The position numbers and the translations under genes are program-made. From contig MGCP01000006.1 of NCBI GenBank assembly GCA_001790455.1, positions 5,396 through 31,098 on the forward strand: a stretch of 25,703 bases of DNA, in the 5' to 3' direction. Shown here piece after piece: positions 1 to 8,232 of this stretch; positions within the stretch are counted from its first letter, which is position 1; each line of letters starts with the position of its first letter. The stretch is from Candidatus Saccharibacteria bacterium RIFCSPHIGHO2_02_FULL_47_12. GTDB taxonomy: Bacteria; Patescibacteriota; Saccharimonadia; Saccharimonadales; JANWIN01. The notes under the pieces are model-generated. The model was not told the origin of the DNA, ran no database searches, and saw only the letters and a program-made list of their open reading frames with translations.

Positions 1-537
1 GGTGCGCTAGCTGCCCCACTGCGTGACCGGTTTGGCATGGCGCATAGGCTAGAATTTTACAAGCCAGTGGAGATTGCCCAAATCATAGAACGATCAGCCA
101 AAATACTGGGCATCAAAATTAAACCTCAGGCTGCTCAACAACTGGCAGAGCGTGCCAGGCTGACACCGCGCATAGCCAACCGTCTGCTTAGGCGTGTTCG
201 TGATTTTGCAGATGTTAACGGCGATGGAATTATTGACACAGAAATTACCACGCAGGCCTTGGCACTGCTTGAAGTGGATGATATTGGCCTGGATCCGGTA
301 GATCGCATGTTGCTGCTTGCAATTATAGACAATTACAAAGGCGGTCCGGTTGGTGTAGATACCCTGGCCGCATTACTAGCCGAAGAGAGGGGCAGTATAG
401 AAGACACTATTGAACCTTACCTCATGCAGGTGGGCCTGCTAGAACGTACTGCTCGCGGGCGCAAGGTTACAGACAGGGCCTACAAGCACCTTGGCAAAGA
501 AAGCGACAAAAATCACAACCAACCAAAACTGATATAA
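1..537 (+). CDS. ruvB: Holliday junction branch-migration helicase RuvB, C-terminal part
   Basis: The open frame runs from the window edge (first residues GALAAPLRDRFGMAHRLEFY) to the TAA at 535-537, so the gene is 5'-truncated by the window and not by mutation. RuvB is the hexameric AAA+ motor that drives Holliday-junction branch migration with RuvA. What is visible is the sensor-2 and lid region (PLRDRFG, TPRIANRLLRRVRDF) followed by the winged-helix DNA-binding domain (DRMLLLAIIDNYKGGPVG, EERGSIEDTIEPYL, GLLERTARGRK). These blocks match the family closely, so the identity is secure. The Walker motifs lie upstream of the window. The stop codon lies inside the -10 element of the next gene. 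Confidence 0.96.
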   Translation, partial: GALAAPLRDRFGMAHRLEFYKPVEIAQIIERSAKILGIKIKPQAAQQLAERARLTPRIANRLLRRVRDFADVNGDGIIDTEITTQALALLEVDDIGLDPVDRMLLLAIIDNYKGGPVGVDTLAALLAEERGSIEDTIEPYLMQVGLLERTARGRKVTDRAYKHLGKESDKNHNQPKLI

Positions 538-538
538 T
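530..538 (+). promoter_or_regulatory. Extended -10 promoter of the PH-domain gene
   Basis: TGATATAAT is an extended -10 (TGn-TATAAT) overlapping the ruvB stop codon. Only 9 nt separate it from the ATG at 548, so the mRNA would have a leader of 0-3 nt. No convincing -35 is visible. Confidence 0.55.
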
Positions 539-547
539 ATTCAAAAT

Positions 548-1150
548 ATGCCACACACATCAGCACACAGAGAAGAAGCAAGCAGCCACTTGACCCCCAT
601 GGGCCAGCGCTTGTTTAGGTTTGTTGAGTTTGATGACAACGAACAACTTTTGGCTGAGATTCGTAAGCATCCCGTTGGTCTTGTATTTACGATTGCAACC
701 GGGCTCTTTGTTTCACTAGCCGTAATGGTGGGCTTGGTGGTGCTTGCCCTGAATCTAGAGTCTATCGGGTTTAGCTTAGACAACACTTTGATTCGCGATG
801 TGTTGGTTGGCTTGGCACTGGTGTTTGGCGCATTTGGCCTGATTGCAACTTTTATTGCCGCGGTTTTATATTTAAGTAACGTCGTTTTTGTGACAGACCA
901 AAAGATTGCGCAAGTCATGTACATTAGCTTATTTAATCGCAAAATATTGCAGCTAGGCATGGGCAATGTCCAAGACGTAAATGTATCTCAAAAAGGCATA
1001 TTGGCTCACATTTTTGACTACGGCAGCCTCATAATAGAAACCGCAGGCGAGATGGAAAACCCGGCCTTTACGTATGTGCCAGACCCTAGCACTAATTCGC
1101 AGATTATAATTCAAGCGCACCAAGAGTACGTAGAGAAACACGGCAACTAA
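548..1150 (+). CDS. Membrane-anchored bacterial PH-domain (DUF304-like) protein
   Basis: 200 residues. Two hydrophobic segments (about 43-67 and 84-107) form a helical hairpin. They are followed by a PH-like beta domain beginning near SNVVFVTDQKIAQV and continuing through QLGMGNVQDVNVSQKGILAHIFDYGSL, the pattern of the bacterial PH/YdbS-type domain (a polar turn, then a 'FDYG' strand). Such proteins are membrane-associated and their precise roles are mostly unknown. The start is supported by the extended -10 only 9 nt upstream, which suggests a leaderless mRNA with no Shine-Dalgarno. It converges on the pilus locus; no clear terminator is visible in the 45-nt gap at 1151-1195. Confidence 0.8.
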   Translation: MPHTSAHREEASSHLTPMGQRLFRFVEFDDNEQLLAEIRKHPVGLVFTIATGLFVSLAVMVGLVVLALNLESIGFSLDNTLIRDVLVGLALVFGAFGLIATFIAAVLYLSNVVFVTDQKIAQVMYISLFNRKILQLGMGNVQDVNVSQKGILAHIFDYGSLIIETAGEMENPAFTYVPDPSTNSQIIIQAHQEYVEKHGN

Positions 1151-1195
1151 CCATAGCCCTTGTGTCGTGTTGTCTTGCTGCCCGGCGTGGACTTT

Positions 1196-1510
1196 CTACT
1201 CGTTGAAGGGGTTTTCGCGCGCGCTCTCGATCAAAGCTTTTATTTCCTCGCTGTTGTCTTCTAGCTGTTTAAGTTTGTCTATGGTAGATTGGTCTATTTT
1301 GGGAAGCCTAATATCGTTTAATTTTTCGGTCAGCTGGTCATCGCTGGGCTTGGCCTGGTTGAGGGCATTAATGCGCCAAACCAAAAAGCCGTAGGCTAAC
1401 AGGGCAGATACTATGAAGATAACAGCTCCATAGCGGGCTGCCTTTTTTAACCTAAGCAGTAACAGGTTTGGAAAATTTTTGATGCTAAAGTTTGGTTTGA
1501 TGTCTTTCAT
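1196..1510 (-). CDS. Small single-pass membrane protein, last gene of the pilus operon
   Basis: 104 residues. A basic N-terminal region (residues 1-27) precedes one membrane segment at about 28-46 (AVIFIVSALLAYGFLVW). The rest is a soluble, charged helical tail with coiled-coil-like spacing (DQLTEKLNDIRLPKIDQSTIDKLKQL). The start overlaps the pilO-like stop by 4 nt (ATGA), so it is probably translationally coupled and part of the PilMNO inner assembly. Its place after pilO is that of pilP in other bacteria, but there is no lipobox or recognisable PilP beta domain, and monoderms lack the secretin that PilP contacts. The function is therefore open. Confidence 0.7.
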   Translation of the reverse strand: MKDIKPNFSIKNFPNLLLLRLKKAARYGAVIFIVSALLAYGFLVWRINALNQAKPSDDQLTEKLNDIRLPKIDQSTIDKLKQLEDNSEEIKALIESARENPFNE

Positions 1511-2148
1511 GGTTTTATATAGGCATTAACTGTTAGTGTAAAACTTAGTTTAGAGCGGTTGCTGGGATTGGGCTGCACAGTTACGCCGCTGACCTGAGCA
1601 GTGCGTCGGTTGTTTTCTAGGCGTTTTAGGAAATCAATAAGCTGGTTGTAGGTAATTGGTTTGGCTTGTTCTTGTTGGACAGTGATTTCCATGACGTAAA
1701 CGCCAGCTATACCCTGTACAGGTTTTACTTGGGTAACCGACGCAGTGGAAGTTTGTGTTTGCGAAGTGCCGGTGGTGTCGCCCGCTTCGGTTGTGGGTTT
1801 TGGTACAGCCTGGCCCAGTGTAGATGCCGGGAAACTTATGGAGCTGAGCGTTATGCCACTCTCAGAGGCGATTTTTACAATCTCTCTAACCGTTTGGGCC
1901 TGGTCTTTGTCTTGGGGTACCACTGCCTTGGCAATCTTTTCCAGTTCTATGTAGGTATCTATGTTTTTGTTGGTTTGAACTAGTGAAGTTTGCTGGTTCT
2001 CTGCCAGCTCGTTTTCTAACCTCAAGTTCACTAGTTTGGCTGATTTTTTGCCCAGGGTTTGGTTGGCCCAGATTATGGAATAAACAGACAGCAAGCCCAT
2101 AACTATTAGTATGCCCGTAGCAACGATGTTGGTGTGCTTGCTTGTCAT
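1507..2148 (-). CDS. pilO: PilO-like type IV pilus assembly protein
   Basis: 213 residues: a short cytoplasmic tail, one membrane helix (about 9-28), a periplasmic-type coiled-coil stretch (LVNLRLENELAENQQTS to about residue 75), a low-complexity Thr/Gln/Ser linker (about 120-140), and a C-terminal alpha/beta domain containing YNQLIDFLKRLENNRRTAQVSGVTV. That last block is the characteristic PilO/GspM ferredoxin-like region. PilO forms a heterodimer with PilN that links cytoplasmic PilM to the pilin machinery. It is joined to pilN and to the next gene by 4-nt overlaps. Sequence conservation is low, as usual for this family, so the call rests on topology, the C-terminal block and synteny. Confidence 0.82.
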   Translation of the reverse strand: MTSKHTNIVATGILIVMGLLSVYSIIWANQTLGKKSAKLVNLRLENELAENQQTSLVQTNKNIDTYIELEKIAKAVVPQDKDQAQTVREIVKIASESGITLSSISFPASTLGQAVPKPTTEAGDTTGTSQTQTSTASVTQVKPVQGIAGVYVMEITVQQEQAKPITYNQLIDFLKRLENNRRTAQVSGVTVQPNPSNRSKLSFTLTVNAYIKP

Positions 2149-2738
2149 GAACTACCGCCTTTATTTATAAACAAGAACGGGTTCTTTTTAGCAAAACGAG
2201 CCCGTATATTAATGGTGCAGGGGTAGCGCGGATCTGCCGAGGTTTCATTGCAGGAAATATTTACAATGTCAGCTTGGTCAAAAATTTTATTACCAGGGTC
2301 TGCCAGATTAACTTGTACTTGGGTGGCGGTGTTGTAGTTGGCAGCTATAGCCGAGAGGTCAATTGCGCCCTCTACTTTGCTGATCTCTAGGTCGGTTAGG
2401 GCTGCATTGGCTGGTATAACCGAACCAATTTGCTTAATTAGCTCAGAAAACAAAACTTCGCGAGACAGCACCTGGACGACCAACTTTAAGCTTCCAGAAA
2501 TTTCATCTACTTTGGTTTGGGTGTCCTCTAGGTTCTGGGCATTTAGCTCAGACTTGGTACGATCAAGCCGGGTAGAGAGGCTGTTGATAGACCGGTCCAT
2601 ATAAAACAAACCCAGAGCCACGATTATGAGTATTCCGCACATAAAACCAACCAGTGTCAGCACCCACTTAAACAGGCTGGTGTTGCGTCGGGCGTAACCA
2701 ACACTGTCTTTGAGGCCGGTAGGTATTAGATTGATCAT
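2145..2738 (-). CDS. pilN: PilN-like type IV pilus assembly protein
   Basis: 197 residues starting MINLIPTGLK. The NLIP motif near the N-terminus is the hallmark through which PilN docks into PilM. One membrane segment (about 24-47) is followed by a coiled coil (INSLSTRLDRTKSELNAQ and on) and a GspL-C/PilN-type domain (FSELIKQIGSVIPANAALTDLEI). Two cysteines near the C-terminus (CNETSADPRYPC) could form a disulfide outside the cell. The ATG overlaps the pilM stop (ATGA), and the gene is coupled to pilO in the same way. Confidence 0.87.
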   Translation of the reverse strand: MINLIPTGLKDSVGYARRNTSLFKWVLTLVGFMCGILIIVALGLFYMDRSINSLSTRLDRTKSELNAQNLEDTQTKVDEISGSLKLVVQVLSREVLFSELIKQIGSVIPANAALTDLEISKVEGAIDLSAIAANYNTATQVQVNLADPGNKIFDQADIVNISCNETSADPRYPCTINIRARFAKKNPFLFINKGGSS

Positions 2739-3811
2739 GCAAATATTTCCCTAGGGTTTAATAGCGCCAGACCAGCAACGGTAATATACATGGACTTCTC
2801 TACGCTGCTTGGTGGTTGTAGCCTACCAAAAGTTATGTGCTGCCATGGCTCTGAACCACGCACAGGCAACCGTAGCTCATTCGTCAAATATTCATTAATA
2901 CCTGGCATGTTGGCACCACCACCCATAACTACAATCTGGCCAATCTTGTTCTTTTCGCCATAGCGTTCTTCATAGTAGCGTTGCATGCGGCGAATCTCTT
3001 TGACCATTTGTTCTAGTAACGGCGAAAGTACCTCTGTAATCTCTGCTTGCCTTTTGCTATGGCGCAGTCCGTACTTGGTTTTTATTATGTTGGCTTCGTC
3101 ATAAGAAGTCCCCAATTGGTTAGCAATCAGTTTGGTAAAATCATCACCCCCGCCCTGGACGGTTCCGGTTACTAGAAGTGTTTTGTCGTAAATAGTAATG
3201 TCGGTAGATACAGAACCAAAGTCTATGAGTATGGTCGGCAGGTCGCTGCGGTCAGCCTTTACAAACACGCGGCTAGAGGCGGCAATGGTTGTTTCCATGG
3301 CTGCCACTTCCAGGTCAAGCAGGCTGGCTAGCTGCATGTAAGAATCAACAATAGTCTTTGGCACGGCCACGGCAAACAGCTCAACTTCTTTGTCTGACTG
3401 GTTGATGATTGTATGGTCCAGATAAAGTTGGTCTACAGATACTGGGATGTATTGTTCGGCTTCTAGTTTTACTGCGTCTGCCAATTCTTTGCTGCTGAGT
3501 TTGGGAGGAAGTTTGATCACCCGGTTAAAGGTTCTAGCAGCCGGAATACCTATTGCCACGCGTTTGGTGGTAATTTTGCCGACCAAACCATTTTTAAATA
3601 ATTCAAGTATAGAACTAGCCAGGGCTTCGTGGTTAATAATCACGCCATTTTTAATTGCCTCGGGGTTAAACCTAATAACACCGTATGCAGACACAACGGG
3701 TTTTTTGCCGCTTTGATCAATTTGCATGACTTTTAGCGAGCTATGGCCTATGTCTAGGCCAAATAGCGGCTTGTCGGTGTAAAGATAATTTTTAGATTTT
3801 GATATTTTCAT
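2735..3811 (-). CDS. pilM: PilM, actin-like ATPase of the type IV pilus
   Basis: 358 residues, close to the usual PilM length. The actin/FtsA-fold nucleotide signatures are all present: phosphate-1 (GLDIGHSSLKVMQI, about residues 18-31), the phosphate-2 region (TILIDFGSVSTDITIY) and the adenosine motif (IVVMGGGANMPGI). PilM is a cytoplasmic ring component that binds the PilN N-terminal NLIP peptide and connects the ATPase PilB and platform PilC to PilN/PilO. A 62-nt gap separates it from the upstream large minor pilin gene. It contains AT-rich -10-like sequences, but I cannot assign a clear promoter. Confidence 0.94.
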   Translation of the reverse strand: MKISKSKNYLYTDKPLFGLDIGHSSLKVMQIDQSGKKPVVSAYGVIRFNPEAIKNGVIINHEALASSILELFKNGLVGKITTKRVAIGIPAARTFNRVIKLPPKLSSKELADAVKLEAEQYIPVSVDQLYLDHTIINQSDKEVELFAVAVPKTIVDSYMQLASLLDLEVAAMETTIAASSRVFVKADRSDLPTILIDFGSVSTDITIYDKTLLVTGTVQGGGDDFTKLIANQLGTSYDEANIIKTKYGLRHSKRQAEITEVLSPLLEQMVKEIRRMQRYYEERYGEKNKIGQIVVMGGGANMPGINEYLTNELRLPVRGSEPWQHITFGRLQPPSSVEKSMYITVAGLALLNPREIFA

Positions 3812-3873
3812 GCTTGCCCATCAAAGCATTAGAGGTACTAACAGATTAACTATAACATATAAAGGGGTATGGC

Positions 3874-5241
3874 TTATTCAAAACTACGGCGGTAGCCATC
3901 TATAACCCAGAAGGTTTCGCCGGTGCCAGGAACAGAGGTACCAAAAGTAATTGTGCCACTGTTGCTTAGCTGTACCGTTTGCCCAACCAAAGCGCCAATT
4001 TGGCCGCTGTTATTTACCTGCACCCTAGTCCACCGAGCGTAAAATATAGTGTCTGGTCCCTCGGCTGAATTGCTCAGGCTTATAGTTGTGTCGTTGCGCG
4101 AGTTATAAAGATCTGTTCCGGTCACGCTAGAACAGTCTGGTGAACAGCTGGCGTCACTGCGGTAGGTTATTACCTGGAAACCGGTGCCAGAGGCGTTGGA
4201 CACTAACTTGGTGCTGTTGCTAAACGTAGCGCCGCTGCTGCCATCGATCATTATGTTGGGCTGCGTGCTGCCTAGCGCATCAGACACTTTAATTTGTGTT
4301 GAATTAGAAGAGGTTAAGTTGCCAGTAATCCAAACATCACCTAGAACCGTCACTTGGCAGGTGTTGGAAAGGGTCACGTTGCCAACTATTTTTGTGTTTG
4401 CGGCCCAGGTTTTAGTTTGGCTTCCAGAACAAGATGCAGCCGACCCGGTAATCTCTGTTGCAATAGCTGCCTTTTGGGCCGCTCGGTCGTGCGGTGGCAG
4501 GGGTAGGGCCGCCACGCCAGAGCTGGCAGTGAGGCCTGGGTCGCTCATGCCGCTTCCACTAACTTGGTTGTTGGCCTTTACGTCGCCATAAATATGGGCA
4601 GTATTGTTTATATCTATTGGTTCACCGTTTCCACCGCCACAGAGTTGCGGGTACGAACTGTCAGCAGGGTTGGGGCAGGTTTGGTGGGCAACGCTAAGGT
4701 TAACTGGGTTAGAGCTAAGTCCTATCTGGGCTGAGTTGCTCATACTGATCTCGCCGTTGACGTGGACATCACCACCCAAAATTTTTGCGCTGTTACTCAT
4801 ATACAAACCGCCCACTCCGGTGACAAGGCTAAAGTTGCCGGTGGTTACCGCGCGCAGGTCTACCTTGATCTTTACCGTAGAATTAGGTGTACTGCGGCTG
4901 ACGGGGCTATAAGAGTAGCCAGTTGCATTTATAGTTTTGCTGGTGGTGCTGTTGTTTGTAACAGAAACTTCATAGGTTACTTTGGTTACGCCGTCGTTAT
5001 GCAGTTCTATGGGCGTGGTTGTGCCTGGCCAGTCTGGGTCGGCATTTATCTGTTCTACTGCATAATCTATGCTGGCATCGGTGCCAAACTGGGCTTGGGT
5101 ATGTAGCTGGTCCTTGTGAGCCAAGTTATAGCTAGAGGTAGCCAGCTGGAAATAATGCGACGCGATCAAAATTAAAAACGGCAAGATTACAATAAGCGAT
5201 ATCAGAACAAATCCTCTTTGATTCTTTTGTGTGACAGCCAT
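3874..5241 (-). CDS. Large GspK/PilX-like minor pilin with repetitive beta-helix-like domain
   Basis: 455 residues. The N-terminus (QRGFVLISLIVILPFLILIASHYF, split around G10-F11) is a prepilin-like segment. The residue at the Glu5 position of the mature protein is Ser15, not Glu, as in GspK/PilX-type tip subunits that need no Glu5 contact because they start the filament. After residue about 120 the protein is Ser/Asn/Gly-rich, with recurring SNS(A/T/G)-x-I rungs each about 15-25 residues apart (SNSAKILGGDV, SNSAQIG, SNSTQIKV, SNSGTITFG), suggesting a right-handed beta-helix, with Cys pairs (CSPDC). The ATG overlaps the previous stop (TAATG). It is probably displayed at the pilus tip, and an adhesive role is an inference. 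Confidence 0.78.
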   Translation of the reverse strand: MAVTQKNQRGFVLISLIVILPFLILIASHYFQLATSSYNLAHKDQLHTQAQFGTDASIDYAVEQINADPDWPGTTTPIELHNDGVTKVTYEVSVTNNSTTSKTINATGYSYSPVSRSTPNSTVKIKVDLRAVTTGNFSLVTGVGGLYMSNSAKILGGDVHVNGEISMSNSAQIGLSSNPVNLSVAHQTCPNPADSSYPQLCGGGNGEPIDINNTAHIYGDVKANNQVSGSGMSDPGLTASSGVAALPLPPHDRAAQKAAIATEITGSAASCSGSQTKTWAANTKIVGNVTLSNTCQVTVLGDVWITGNLTSSNSTQIKVSDALGSTQPNIMIDGSSGATFSNSTKLVSNASGTGFQVITYRSDASCSPDCSSVTGTDLYNSRNDTTISLSNSAEGPDTIFYARWTRVQVNNSGQIGALVGQTVQLSNSGTITFGTSVPGTGETFWVIDGYRRSFE

Positions 5242-5948
5242 TAGAACGTATTCCTCAAAGTTACTCTTATGCTATTGTCTACAGCCAGTGGCGTGCCAAA
5301 ACTATCGCGCTGTAGGTTGAGACCGATTTTTATAGACCGTGCTAGCAGGGGGTCGGTGGTCAGTGCATCGTCTTGGTCATAGAGCGTAAAGACCATATTG
5401 CTTACATTGTCTGCCAGCTTGCGGTCAGCTGGGCACGAGGTCGATGCGCTAGCTTCTGGGCAAGACGTTCTAAGCGAATTTCCAGTCGCGCTAGAGTTTG
5501 CCAAAATTCTTTTATACAAAGTAGTGCCGCTTTTAAAATACACCAACTCGTTTATATAGGGGCTGCCTGTGTCTGGATCAACAATATAATCATGGTTTTG
5601 GTCCAGGGCAGGTACCGCGATGATGATCACAAAGTTAGAGTTACTGGTTGTCCAGCTACCACCTGGGGCGTTGGGGTCGGTAATGGTGTTTGCCTGCCGA
5701 ACACCCGCTCCATAGCGCAGTTCTTCTACTGCCGTTCTGAGTAAGTTTTGTGAGTCTACAGTCATGTCCATAAGCACGTTGTTGCGAGTAATTAACACCA
5801 AAAAGTTTGTAAAAATAGTGAGTAGGCTAACCGAAATTATGCCTAGTATCAGAAGGCTCAAGTTCAATTCAACCAGGGTAAACCCAGCTCGCCCGTTTAC
5901 GCTTGGCCGGCGTGGAGCAGAAGTGAGGTTAATATTGGCCAACACCAA
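5241..5948 (-). CDS. PilW-like prepilin (minor pilin)
   Basis: 235 residues with a class III/type IV prepilin leader: predicted cleavage after G22 in NGRAG|FTLVELNLSL, Glu27 at the critical fifth mature position, and a hydrophobic helix to about residue 47. A soluble domain carries a Cys pair region (TSCPEASASTSCPADRK), a DQNHDYIVDPDTGSPY segment resembling the Ca-binding-like loops seen in pseudopilins, and a terminal RVTLRN strand. The length and place next to the GspK/PilX-like protein fit a PilW/GspJ-type minor pilin of the tip complex. It overlaps the upstream prepilin gene by 20 nt. Confidence 0.85.
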   Translation of the reverse strand: MVLANINLTSAPRRPSVNGRAGFTLVELNLSLLILGIISVSLLTIFTNFLVLITRNNVLMDMTVDSQNLLRTAVEELRYGAGVRQANTITDPNAPGGSWTTSNSNFVIIIAVPALDQNHDYIVDPDTGSPYINELVYFKSGTTLYKRILANSSATGNSLRTSCPEASASTSCPADRKLADNVSNMVFTLYDQDDALTTDPLLARSIKIGLNLQRDSFGTPLAVDNSIRVTLRNTF

Positions 5949-6366
5949 GCTCCCCTATATATGTAGTGTACGAATACGTCCGTTGTGCTCCTTGGTCGTT
6001 GTAAGTTATAGAAATATCTATTTTTTTAACAGACGTTGACTGCGAAGAAACCTGCAAACTGCCACTTCTGGGGCTTCTAAGTTCGCCTGGTAACTCGCTG
6101 GTTATGTTTGTTGTGCCGTCTGTAAGACCCAAATATCCGGTACTTCGCAAACTCTCTACTTTATTTTCGCTATAAGAATTAGCAACTGTTAGCGAAAGTG
6201 CCCGGGCGCTTAGGCTGTAGTAAACCGATCCCAACAAGCTGGCTGCGCCTACCAATAAACTACCAACTACCAAAGATACAATTAGCTCAACAATTGTAAA
6301 CCCTGCCGTCTGGTTTCTGGTACGCCGAGCCGGCTCGCTAAAGCGCTTCTTGTTTAAATTTAACAT
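5929..6366 (-). CDS. Minor prepilin, GspI/PilV-like
   Basis: 145 residues from the ATG at 6366. An in-frame ATG nine codons upstream (6393) is rejected because a consensus extended -10 (TGt-TATAAT) lies inside those codons. The prepilin signature is complete: basic leader (KKRFSEPARRTRNQ), cleavage after G22 in QTAG|FTIVELIVSL, Glu27 at position +5, and an N-terminal helix. The soluble part is short and ends in strands resembling small pseudopilins (KIDISITYNDQGAQRTYSYT). It is the first gene of a minor-pilin cluster with the PilW-like and GspK-like genes. The leader is very short and no Shine-Dalgarno is visible. Confidence 0.84.
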   Translation of the reverse strand: MLNLNKKRFSEPARRTRNQTAGFTIVELIVSLVVGSLLVGAASLLGSVYYSLSARALSLTVANSYSENKVESLRSTGYLGLTDGTTNITSELPGELRSPRSGSLQVSSQSTSVKKIDISITYNDQGAQRTYSYTTYIGELGVGQY

Positions 6367-6379
6367 GGTGCTAAAGCTT

Positions 6380-6388
6380 ATTATAACA
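6380..6388 (-). promoter_or_regulatory. Extended -10 promoter of the minor-pilin cluster
   Basis: On the minus strand TGTTATAAT (TGn-TATAAT), 13 nt before the ATG at 6366. This predicts a leader of about 6 nt. No good -35 is visible. Confidence 0.5.
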
Positions 6389-6425
6389 AGCAAAGCATAT
6401 AAAAGTTACGGCAGGAACTAAACGG

Positions 6426-6899
6426 TTAGTTTAGGTTGCTTTTCACAAAGTAAGTGCCACCGCTCTCAAGCGTAGCAGTTAAGGTAAACAGTGCACAGTC
6501 GGCTGCAGCTGTAGTGCAGGCCGTGGTACCATCTGTTTGAAATACAGCATAACCGTAGCAAGTTGTAGACGGCGTGGCACATAGAGCTTGAGTGCTGCCT
6601 TTTGGATCTTTTAGGGCTTCTGCGTCAAGGCCCTTCATGAACGAGCCTCTCCAGGTTGAATCATTTAATCCATCGTTAGATCCCTGGGTGCCCAGCCCTG
6701 GATAGGCGCCATATTGGGCGTAGTAGGCCTCTAGTTGGCCATGCAGTGCCTTTACATCGGTTTGCCTTTCTGTGTCGCGGGCTTTCTTTTGGATGCCGGT
6801 AAACGTGGTAATAACCAGCGCTGCCAAAATACCAATTACCACAATCACAATTAGGAGCTCCACGATAGTGAAACCACGTTGTTTTAGTTGAACTCTCAT
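6426..6899 (-). CDS. pilA: Major type IV pilin (PilA-like prepilin)
   Basis: 157 residues. Short basic leader MRVQLKQRG, cleavage after G9, and mature N-terminus FTIVELLIVIVVIGILAALV with Glu14 at the +5 position, an almost ideal type IV pilin helix. Then comes the GIQKKARDTERQTDVKALHGQLEAYYAQYGAYPG block, typical of pseudopilin-fold major pilins. Two Cys pairs (CATPSTTC; CTTAAADC) sit in the globular domain and may form disulfides. It has its own strong promoter and a purine-rich ribosome site (AAGGGTGGG) before the ATG, consistent with higher expression than the assembly genes. Maturation needs a prepilin peptidase that is not in the window. Confidence 0.93.
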   Translation of the reverse strand: MRVQLKQRGFTIVELLIVIVVIGILAALVITTFTGIQKKARDTERQTDVKALHGQLEAYYAQYGAYPGLGTQGSNDGLNDSTWRGSFMKGLDAEALKDPKGSTQALCATPSTTCYGYAVFQTDGTTACTTAAADCALFTLTATLESGGTYFVKSNLN

Positions 6900-6955
6900 T
6901 TGTTTATGCCCACCCTTCTGGATTTACCTAAAGATAATTAAGTTTTATATATCAG

Positions 6956-6983
6956 ATTATAGACATAAGCGCTTTGGCGTCAA
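6956..6983 (-). promoter_or_regulatory. Promoter of the major pilin gene
   Basis: Minus strand TTGACG (6983-6978), 16-nt spacer, TATAAT (6961-6956), just downstream of the pilC stop. The predicted start is near 6949, giving a 5' UTR of about 50 nt with a G-rich ribosome site. Confidence 0.72.
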
Positions 6984-7001
6984 GCAGGCTAGGGACTACG
7001 C

Positions 7002-8231
7002 TTAACCGCCGCTGATGTTTTTGCTTAGCCCGGCAATTGGTCCCATAACGCTGGCAGCAATCAGACCCACAAACGCGCCCAGAACAATAATCATTAAAGG
7101 CTCTATAATTGAAGCCAGACTGTCAATTAACGTATTGACCTCTTCTTCATAAAAATCTGCAACTTTGACCAAGATAGTGTCGATCTGGCCGGTTTCTTCG
7201 CCAACCGCCAGCATCTGGCTGACTATGCGGGGAAAGTATTTGCTCCCACTGATTGGCTCGGACAACTGCTTGCCGTTTTTTACCTCAGTAGCTGCTGCTT
7301 TTAGTTCGTCCTCTAGAATGACATTTCCCATGGCTCGGCCAGTAACATTTAATGATTCAAGCACGCTTACCCCGGCGGCGGTCAATGACGCAAAAGTCCT
7401 AGAAAACCGCGCAACTGATACTTTAACAACAACAGTTTTAATAATGGGCAAATTTAGAAGCAGCAAATGAAAACGATGCCGGCCACCGGGAGTTTTTATG
7501 TACTTTCTAAGCAAGAAGAAGGCAATCCCAAGCCCGACCAATATAAATATAGAGTTGTGTTGCACAAAGCCGCTGACAGTTATCATGGCTCTGGTGTATA
7601 CAGGCAGTTTGGCATTGGGGCCGCCCAGGTCTTCCATGATCTTTGCGATTTTAGGGATTATAAATATCATGATTCCAAAAAATGCCACCACAGAAACGCT
7701 TAAGATGACGATGGGGTACATCATGGCGCCCTTGACCTTTTTGCGAATACTGGCGTCTTGTTCTACCTGGCTAGCCAGGCGCTTTAATATGTCGTCTAAA
7801 ATACCACCGGCTTCTCCGGCCCTGACCATGTTGGTATAGACCTCAGAAAAAACGGTGGGGTGGCGTGCAAACGCATCGGCTAGGGGCATGCCGCCTTCTA
7901 CGTCTTTGGATATGCCGGCTATAACCGATTTAAAGTATTTATTTTCTGCTTCGTCCTGGAGCGTAGCCAACGACCGGGTAAGCGGCACCCCGGCAGAAAT
8001 CATGGTAGATAACTGTCTTGTAAATACCACCAGATCCTTTAGTTTTACCTTTTTGCCGAGCTTTAGTTTGCTTAGAAAACCACTCTTTTCTGCAGACGAT
8101 GGTTTGAGTGCAATTGGACGCAGCCCCTGTTTGGTCAGCGATTGCATTGCCGCCTCTTGGCTGGCAGCCTGCAAGTTGCCGTGCAGGGCTTTTCCGTCTT
8201 TGGTAAGGGCAATGTAGGCAAAGGTTGGCAT
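7002..8231 (-). CDS. pilC: PilC, type IV pilus inner-membrane platform protein
   Basis: 409 residues, the normal length. The N-terminus has the PilC/GspF opening (MPTFAYIALTKDGKALHGNL). Two repeated GspF domains follow: the first with FTRQLSTMISAGVPLTRSLATL and GMPLADAFARHPTVFSEVYTNMVRAGEAGGILD, the second with FSRTFASLTAAGVSVLESLNVTG and FPRIVSQMLAVGEETGQID. Three membrane segments are visible (about 170-192, 225-245 and 375-400). PilC couples PilB ATP hydrolysis to pilin insertion at the filament base. It starts 1 nt after the pilB stop, with AGGAAT within the pilB end as ribosome site, so the two are co-translated. Confidence 0.96.
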   Translation of the reverse strand: MPTFAYIALTKDGKALHGNLQAASQEAAMQSLTKQGLRPIALKPSSAEKSGFLSKLKLGKKVKLKDLVVFTRQLSTMISAGVPLTRSLATLQDEAENKYFKSVIAGISKDVEGGMPLADAFARHPTVFSEVYTNMVRAGEAGGILDDILKRLASQVEQDASIRKKVKGAMMYPIVILSVSVVAFFGIMIFIIPKIAKIMEDLGGPNAKLPVYTRAMITVSGFVQHNSIFILVGLGIAFFLLRKYIKTPGGRHRFHLLLLNLPIIKTVVVKVSVARFSRTFASLTAAGVSVLESLNVTGRAMGNVILEDELKAAATEVKNGKQLSEPISGSKYFPRIVSQMLAVGEETGQIDTILVKVADFYEEEVNTLIDSLASIIEPLMIIVLGAFVGLIAASVMGPIAGLSKNISGG

Positions 8232-8232
8232 G

